NCBI GenBank assembly: GCA_019636945.1
Contig: JAHBWO010000015.1
Span: forward strand, 1-46,672
Length of the DNA: 46,672 nucleotides
Source of the DNA: Nitrospira sp.
Lineage (GTDB): Bacteria > Nitrospirota > Nitrospiria > Nitrospirales > Nitrospiraceae
Reading direction: 5' to 3'
Shown: in pieces, positions 42,196 to 46,672 of the stretch
Layout of the letters: the number at the start of each line of letters is the position of its first letter
Numbering within the stretch: position 1 is the first letter of the stretch
Made by a program: the position numbers and the translations under genes
Notes under the pieces: model-generated
Databases searched by the model: none
What the model saw: the letters and a program-made list of their open reading frames with translations, nothing else
What the model was told of the DNA's origin: nothing

Positions 42196-43076
42196 CCATC
42201 AAATGGCCTGACGCATGGAGAGAAATTCTGGCATGGACGATCGGAGGCATCTGCATCCTGGCCCTCGCCCTGATTGCCACGTTCCCTTATAGCTTGCTCC
42301 AGAACCGGATCGTGACAGAGCTCAAACGCGCGACCGGCTTGGACATCCGTATTGCGGATTGGGCGATCGGACTGCCGCTCAGCCTGGAATGGCGGAATGT
42401 GAGTCTCTCAAAACCAAACCTCGATCCGGTTGAGATAGCGGGTCTGCAAGCCAAACTCGGCGCTTTCCAGGCACTGACGGGAAGCCTCGGTCTTGACCTC
42501 TTTGTCCAACTGAATGAACAGGCGGCTCGCACAAACTTCGTCAAGGGGACACTCACCGCTGCTTCCTTCTCCCTTGCCGGACCATTGACCGTCAAGGGAC
42601 AGCTCCAACAGGTGGATTTGCCGAAGATCATCCGTCGGTACGTCACCCGCGGGATCCTCACCGGGGAGTTCTCCCATCGCATGGATACCGACCCCGCTTC
42701 TCCCAATGTGCTCAGGAGCGAGGGAACTTGGCTCGCGGAAGCAACGGACCTGGAGATCGACCAAATTCCGCTGGCGAATGGCAAAATGCTCATGCTGACA
42801 TTCAGCAAGGCCGCAGCCGGGCTGTCCTGTCGAAACCTCGTCTGCGACGTCACACAATTGAGGGGCGAGGGAATGGACGGATCCTTTGAAGGCCAGGGAC
42901 AAATCACTCTTCAGCAGCAACTCCCGAACAGTCAACTGGCGCTCACAGTGACGATCATCCCTGGTCCTGGGTTCGCATCAAAGGCGGTCACGCTAGGGCT
43001 CCCGCCGTTCCCTTCTGGAACTCCCATCACGGTCAAGATCGTGGGAACCTTGGCACAGGCACGGATCGCGTTGTAG
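42192..43076 (+). CDS. gspN: Type II secretion protein GspN
   Basis: A 294-residue protein from ATG 42192 (MTIKWPDAWREILAWTIGG). One N-terminal membrane segment (AWTIGGICILALALIATFPYSLL) is followed by a periplasmic domain. It opens NRIVTELKRATGLDIRIADWAIGLPLSLEWRNVSL, a GspN/AsmA-like start. Later parts include FSLAGPLTVKGQLQQVDLPKI and MDGSFEGQGQITLQQQLPNSQLALTV. A GTG at 42171 would begin inside the repeated gspJ tail and is less likely. The Shine-Dalgarno is weak; the ATG overlaps the stop of the repeated gspJ-tail ORF, so coupling from that 28-codon ORF is plausible. GspN is an accessory T2SS component present in only some systems. Placement before gspL rather than after gspM is unusual. 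Confidence 0.85.
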   Translation: MTIKWPDAWREILAWTIGGICILALALIATFPYSLLQNRIVTELKRATGLDIRIADWAIGLPLSLEWRNVSLSKPNLDPVEIAGLQAKLGAFQALTGSLGLDLFVQLNEQAARTNFVKGTLTAASFSLAGPLTVKGQLQQVDLPKIIRRYVTRGILTGEFSHRMDTDPASPNVLRSEGTWLAEATDLEIDQIPLANGKMLMLTFSKAAAGLSCRNLVCDVTQLRGEGMDGSFEGQGQITLQQQLPNSQLALTVTIIPGPGFASKAVTLGLPPFPSGTPITVKIVGTLAQARIAL

Positions 43077-43094
43077 AGTAGGCGGGGCTTCCAG

Positions 43095-43192
43095 GTTTCG
43101 CAGTGTGAGTTTCGCGTTTCTAGTTTCGAGTTTTATGCTGTCGGAATACTTGAAACCTGACATGTGAAACATGAAACGAAAGTAGAAACATG
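43095..43192 (+). repeat. 14-heptad array between gspN and gspL, with inversion of the motif
   Basis: Fourteen 7-bp units run in phase from 18 bp after the gspN stop to the gspL start codon itself. The first six are GTTTCNN-like (GTTTCGC, GTTTCTA, GTTTCGA). The later ones are of the reverse-complement type (TGAAACC, TGAAACA, TGAAACG). The outer parts can pair (CAGGTTTC at 43092 with GAAACCTG at 43152). The array occupies the position of the gspL ribosome-binding site, and no standard Shine-Dalgarno is left. Confidence 0.8.
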
Positions 43193-44779
43193 GCAATTGT
43201 CAACGAATGTGTCGGGTTGGATATCGGACAAACCGGGTTGAAGGCCGTCCGGTTCCGTCGCCGGCTGAGCGGGCGCGAAACCGTCGATTACTTTCAACAC
43301 CCCTTGCCGTTTTCCCGCCCGGAGGATCTGGAACCGGCGCGGCGCGTCCAATCTCTTCGAGGCTTCCTGTGGCGCCATGGACTCTACGCCACTGATCGAT
43401 TGGTCACGGCGATTCCCTGCCAAGATCTCTTCGTTCGCACCCTCTCCTTCCCCTTCAATGACGCCGCCAAGCTCGCGCAAGTCGTCCCCTTTGAAGTTGA
43501 GAACCTCGTCCCGATGCCGCTTGAGGATCTGGCGGTCGACAGCCTCGTCCTGCCTCCCGGTCTGTCGCATGAAAGACCACCTCGAGAAACCAAGGGTTCC
43601 GAGGTGCTCGTCACGGCAGCACCCAGGGACAAGGTGGCCGAGCACCTCCGGTTTTTAGCCCAAGCCGATATTGAACCCTCGGCGATCAACGTCGATGCCA
43701 TGGCGCTGTTTTCTGTGACGCAATACCTTCAAGAAGAAGGGGCTGCCGTCCCACAAGACTTAGCGATCATCGATATCGGGGCCTCGAAAACCACGCTCTG
43801 TCTGATAGAAGGTGGACGCCCCGTCATGCTCCGAACGATTCTCTGGGGTGGCAACCACCTCACACATGCGTTGGCCCTCCGGCATGCCTATAGTTTCGCC
43901 GACGCCGAACGCCACAAGAGAACGATCGCGGTGGATCAGGTGAGCGGCTTGCTGGAGCCGATCGTGAAAGAACTTCGTATTACCTTGCAGGCCTACCAAG
44001 GAAGCGAACGCAGTCGGTTGACCCACTGCTGGATCTGCGGAGGCGGGTCAAAGATGGTGGAGATCGGCGGGCACCTCTCCCGGCAATTAGGACTCTACGC
44101 AGTCGGGCCACGACAGGGCTTTGGAGCCGACACCCCGAGAGCCTTTTCCATCGCATTCGGTTTGGCCATTCACCCAAAAATTGTTCGTCCACGGTGGCGA
44201 TTCAAGTCATCCCCTTTGGGACTCGCGCTTGACCTCAAGAGCGTGACGGACGCCGCATCACCGGATGCGGCCACCATGAAGCAGAATCGCCGCTTGGCGG
44301 CCGTCGCGGGGCTGGTCATCGCCCTGCTGGCACTCGTGGACTTCTCGGTTCACTACTTCCTGCAAGATCAGCGTGTCGCACGATTAAAAACCGCGCTCCT
44401 CAGTCAGTATGAGCAGATCTTTGGAACAGGGACGGGCGCCTCACCGGGAGAAGAGGTCGATCAAGCGAAGTACCGCATCGGCGTCCTCGATAAGGCACTC
44501 GGATTGGTCGATGCCACGGACGGGAAAGTCCTCTTCACGCTCTCGACATTCGTGAAGCAACTTCCACCTGGAACGCTGATCAAGGTCCGCGAACTGACGG
44601 TGGATGGATCGATCATCCTCATGGAAGGCGAAACCTCCTCATTCGACGCAGTGGAGCGAATCAAGCAGGCCTTTGAAGGAAGCCCACGCTTGAAGGAGGT
44701 CTCCGTCACAGAAACCCGCGTCGGCGCCTCGCCCAATCAAGTCGTCTTTCGCATGACTGTCACGGTGGAGAAACCATGA
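43190..44779 (+). CDS. gspL: Type II secretion protein GspL (PilM-like cytosolic domain plus membrane/periplasmic part)
   Basis: A 529-residue protein. Residues 1-340 form an actin-like PilM/GspL cytosolic domain: GLDIGQTGLKAVRFRR, LVTAIPCQDLFVRTLSFPFND, VVPFEVENLVPMPLEDLAVDS and LAIIDIGASKTTLCLIEGG, then HCWICGGGSKMVEIGGHLS. One membrane segment lies at about 368-390 (LAAVAGLVIALLALVDFSVHYFL). The periplasmic part has the PilN-like coiled stretch and ferredoxin-like fold (VRELTVDGSIILMEGETSSFDAVERIKQAF). It links GspE to GspM and GspF. This PilM-like version is longer than the usual about 400 residues. The ATG sits at the end of a heptad array without a normal Shine-Dalgarno. The stop overlaps gspM by 4 bp. 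Confidence 0.9.
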   Translation: MAIVNECVGLDIGQTGLKAVRFRRRLSGRETVDYFQHPLPFSRPEDLEPARRVQSLRGFLWRHGLYATDRLVTAIPCQDLFVRTLSFPFNDAAKLAQVVPFEVENLVPMPLEDLAVDSLVLPPGLSHERPPRETKGSEVLVTAAPRDKVAEHLRFLAQADIEPSAINVDAMALFSVTQYLQEEGAAVPQDLAIIDIGASKTTLCLIEGGRPVMLRTILWGGNHLTHALALRHAYSFADAERHKRTIAVDQVSGLLEPIVKELRITLQAYQGSERSRLTHCWICGGGSKMVEIGGHLSRQLGLYAVGPRQGFGADTPRAFSIAFGLAIHPKIVRPRWRFKSSPLGLALDLKSVTDAASPDAATMKQNRRLAAVAGLVIALLALVDFSVHYFLQDQRVARLKTALLSQYEQIFGTGTGASPGEEVDQAKYRIGVLDKALGLVDATDGKVLFTLSTFVKQLPPGTLIKVRELTVDGSIILMEGETSSFDAVERIKQAFEGSPRLKEVSVTETRVGASPNQVVFRMTVTVEKP

Positions 44780-45324
44780 TGCAGAGCTTCAGAGACCGCT
44801 GGCACCAGATGTCACGGCGAGAACGGACGCTCGTGCTTGCAGGCGGGATCGTGCTCGGACTCAGTTTGTTGTTCATCCTGATTGTCGACCCACTGTTGGA
44901 TAACTTGGATCGTCTGGAGCGCCAGGCCCTGCGCAAGCAGAAAGACCTTGCCGAATTGGCCCAGCTCAGCCAATCCTATGTCTCCAAGCGAGATCGCTTG
45001 CGTGCGATCGAGAGCCGCATGCCCCAGGCCGAGAGCCATTTCTCACTCCTGACATTCATCGAAGAGGCGGCGACGACCGCGCAGGTGCGAGAACAAATCA
45101 CCGGCATGCAGCCGCACGTCCAGACGTTGGCGCAGGGCTACCAGGAAACAGCCGTCGATCTCAGATTGGAAGGTGTTCAACTCCCGGAGTTATTGGCGTT
45201 GCTGGCCGCGATCAATCAGGCTCCCTACGAGCTACAGGTTCGCCATCTGCAGATCCGTCCAAAGTTCGACAACCCCGTCAATCTGGATGCCACTGTTCGG
45301 GTCTTGAGTTATGCCAAGAGCTGA
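44776..45324 (+). CDS. gspM: Type II secretion protein GspM
   Basis: A 182-residue bitopic inner-membrane protein. A short cytosolic start (RDRWHQMSRRERTLVLAGG) contains the W-x3-S-x-RER motif of GspM. A membrane segment (IVLGLSLLFILIVDPLL) and a coiled-coil stretch (RLERQALRKQKDLAELAQLSQSY) come next. The C-terminal ferredoxin-like domain ends YELQVRHLQIRPKFDNPVNLDATVRVLSY. It pairs with GspL in the platform. The start overlaps the gspL stop (ATGA), and gspK begins 14 bp before its end. Confidence 0.9.
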   Translation: MMQSFRDRWHQMSRRERTLVLAGGIVLGLSLLFILIVDPLLDNLDRLERQALRKQKDLAELAQLSQSYVSKRDRLRAIESRMPQAESHFSLLTFIEEAATTAQVREQITGMQPHVQTLAQGYQETAVDLRLEGVQLPELLALLAAINQAPYELQVRHLQIRPKFDNPVNLDATVRVLSYAKS

Positions 45325-46255
45325 TGACCGCGGGATCGCGTTACTACTCGCGCTTCTGGTCCTGACCCTGCTCACCGCCCTCATCCTCGAATTCGACGCG
45401 GAGGCCAGACGGGAATACCGGGCAGCCGCCACCTTTCGGGACGACTATAAGGCCACCATGCTGACGAGGGCCGCGGTTCAGGCCACCAAGGCCGTACTGC
45501 TGCAGGATCTCATGCGGGAAAAGATGACCGGCCAAAAATACGACAGTCCGACCGATATCTGGGCCATGCCGATCACTAAGTTTCCGATCGGCGACGGGTT
45601 CCTGACCGCAAAAATTCAGGACGAGACGGGGAAAGTGAACCTGAACGATCTCGCATCAAGCTCAGGCGGTGAGCTGGAGCAGAAAAAGAAGATCGCCCGG
45701 GTCAAGCGGCTCTTTGAGTTGCTCAGACTCAGCCCCAGCCTGGTTGATGCGCTCATTGATTGGGTGGACCAGGACGAAGCGCCTCAGCCGGCCGGCGCCG
45801 AGAGCCTTTACTATCAATCCTTGCGCCCCCCCTACCGCGCCGCCAACAGCCCCCTTCCGGGCTTAGGAGATCTGCGACTCATCAAGGGATTTACGCCGGA
45901 GATCATTGAACGGATCACACCCTACGTCACCGTCTTCCCCCTGGAGGGCAGTGCTGCCATGAATGTCAACACCGCCGATCCGATCGTGCTGCAAACCCTG
46001 GATCCGGCCGTCACCCAAACCGTGGCGATGGAGATCGTCCAGGGACGGCCCTTCAAGACCAAGGTGGAACTCGACCGGGTCAGTAGCTTTCAGGAAATCG
46101 GCAGAACCCTGCGGAACGACTATGACGTGAAATCGGATTATTTCTCGGCACGCCTGGCCATCACCGTCAATGAAACCACCAAGAGCTCGCTGGTCATTTT
46201 GAAACGAGATGCCAGTAAGGGGGATAGCACGGTGGAGTATCAGAAGGTGTTGTAG
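45311..46255 (+). CDS. gspK: Minor pseudopilin GspK
   Basis: A 314-residue precursor. Prepilin site RADDRG8^IALLLALLVLTLLTALILEF. It lacks Glu at +5, as is normal for GspK, which caps the pseudopilus tip. The large alpha domain includes KIQDETGKVNLNDL, RLFELLRLSPSLVDALIDWVDQDEAPQPAGAES and NVNTADPIVLQTL, the helix-hairpin-helix-like repeats of the family. The gene is last in the operon instead of preceding gspL. It overlaps gspM by 14 bp and ends three bases before a heptad array. Confidence 0.94.
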   Translation: MPRADDRGIALLLALLVLTLLTALILEFDAEARREYRAAATFRDDYKATMLTRAAVQATKAVLLQDLMREKMTGQKYDSPTDIWAMPITKFPIGDGFLTAKIQDETGKVNLNDLASSSGGELEQKKKIARVKRLFELLRLSPSLVDALIDWVDQDEAPQPAGAESLYYQSLRPPYRAANSPLPGLGDLRLIKGFTPEIIERITPYVTVFPLEGSAAMNVNTADPIVLQTLDPAVTQTVAMEIVQGRPFKTKVELDRVSSFQEIGRTLRNDYDVKSDYFSARLAITVNETTKSSLVILKRDASKGDSTVEYQKVL

Positions 46256-46257
46256 GA

Positions 46258-46320
46258 GTTTCGAGTTTAAAGTTTCAGGTTTCAAGTTCAACGTTTCACG
46301 TCGCAAGAAACTTGGAACCT
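46258..46320. repeat. Nine-heptad array between convergent gspK and the GHKL ATPase gene
   Basis: Nine in-phase 7-bp units fill the space between the two stop codons. They begin as GTTTCGA, GTTTCAG and GTTTCAC types and switch to GAAACTT and GGAACCT. AGGTTTCAAGTT (46277-46288) and AACTTGGAACCT (46309-46320) can form a 12-bp stem with one non-Watson-Crick position. The array may therefore act as a transcription terminator for both convergent genes. Confidence 0.78.
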
Positions 46321-46672
46321 AAACGAGCGGCACCCTAATCGTGACCTCGTTCCCCCGTTCATTGTAGGTCAGATCGGGGAAGAAGGCTTTGGTGAGAAAT
46401 ATCCCCCGGCCACTTGCAGCCTCGGAGTCCTCCACCTCTTGAGAGCGTGCGAGCACAGTCTGCCACGGGAATCCCTTTCCCTCATCGGTGATCCGGTACT
46501 CCAGGTGATTGTCACTCCGTTCGTGAAACACACGGATCGTCACCCGGCGCTCTCTGAGACGAGGCTGGGCCAACCGTTTCGCCACCAGCTGATCATAACA
46601 CCCGTCGGCCAGAGCCTTCTGTTTTTCCTGCCCCTGGATCTCGAGATTCCCATGTTCAACGGCATTGAAGAG
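46319..46672 (-). CDS. RsbW-like GHKL ATP-binding protein, partial
   Basis: Partial gene; its 5' end lies right of the window (118 codons visible, the first codon at 46672). The reading starts LFNAVEHGNLEI, an exact N-box of the anti-sigma-factor kinase type. DEGKGFPW (G1 box) and ASGRGIFLTKAFFPDLTYN (G2 box) follow, and it ends NEVTIRVPLV. This is the HATPase_c_2 fold found in RsbW/SpoIIAB-like serine kinases and in response-regulator or phosphatase proteins that carry such a domain. It probably acts in a partner-switching or stress-signalling pathway. Gene context beyond the window is unknown, so it could be a stand-alone protein or the C-terminal domain of a larger one. It is convergent with gspK. 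Confidence 0.88.
   Translation of the reverse strand, partial: LFNAVEHGNLEIQGQEKQKALADGCYDQLVAKRLAQPRLRERRVTIRVFHERSDNHLEYRITDEGKGFPWQTVLARSQEVEDSEAASGRGIFLTKAFFPDLTYNERGNEVTIRVPLV

Noticed and set aside
1-46672. tRNA, rRNA, integrase or transposase genes that would mark a genomic island
   Set aside because: None was recognised on either strand by eye; absence of short RNA genes cannot be fully excluded without a covariance-model search.

Overview
The window looks like chromosomal DNA of a Nitrospirota bacterium, most likely a Nitrospira-type nitrifier relative. This is an inference from gene content, from protein style (a VPLPA-type PEP-CTERM tail, an exosortase fused to an EpsI-like domain, a PilM-like GspL) and from repeat families that I associate with Nitrospira genomes. 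No rRNA, tRNA, transposase, integrase or CRISPR array was recognised.

Layout. (1) Positions 1-1858, plus strand: the 3' end of a Pal/OmpA-type lipoprotein gene and a Ppx/GppA phosphatase with a C-terminal HD domain. (2) Positions 2438-15558, minus strand: an exosortase/exopolysaccharide core set. In transcription order it holds a PEP-CTERM (VPLPA) substrate protein with its own sigma-54-like promoter and a terminator hairpin, the exosortase, a WecA/MraY-type initiating transferase, a TPR lipoprotein (PrsT type), a Wza-like export protein, an outer-membrane barrel, a Wzz/GumC-like chain-length protein, a CpsD-like ATPase, an ExeA-like AAA ATPase with TPRs and a small TPR protein that is a paralogue of that ATPase's tail. 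(3) Positions 15948-35227, minus strand: a polysaccharide assembly island starting from gmd and fcl (GDP-L-fucose) and wecB (UDP-ManNAc). It continues with two methyltransferases, a DUF4091 protein, a Wzx-like flippase, a Wzy/WaaL-like polymerase or ligase, two GT4 glycosyltransferases, a CapA-like protein, a CapK/PaaK-like adenylate-forming enzyme, a two-domain dehydrogenase and a heparinase II/III family protein. (4) Positions 35388-46255, plus strand: a type II secretion operon in the order gspC-E-F-G-H-I-J-N-L-M-K. The secretin gene gspD and the prepilin peptidase gene gspO are not present. (5) The right edge carries part of a convergent RsbW-like GHKL ATPase gene.

How it fits together: regions 2 and 3 together provide precursor synthesis, lipid-linked assembly, flipping, polymerisation, length control, export and exosortase sorting of at least one surface protein. 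This is the combination expected for biofilm or floc matrix formation. The T2SS operon is transcribed divergently from gmd across a 160-bp promoter region and could deliver enzymes to the same cell surface.

The most unusual signal is a family of degenerate 7-bp-phased repeat arrays in the T2SS operon. They lie between gspG and gspH (32 heptads in unbroken phase), inside the translated leader of gspG, between gspN and gspL running into the gspL start codon, and directly after gspK. Other points worth a second look are a displaced second copy of the gspJ 3' end whose differences are mostly synonymous, the missing gspD, a 107-bp inverted-repeat element beside the CpsD-like gene, and the sigma-54-like promoter of the PEP-CTERM gene.
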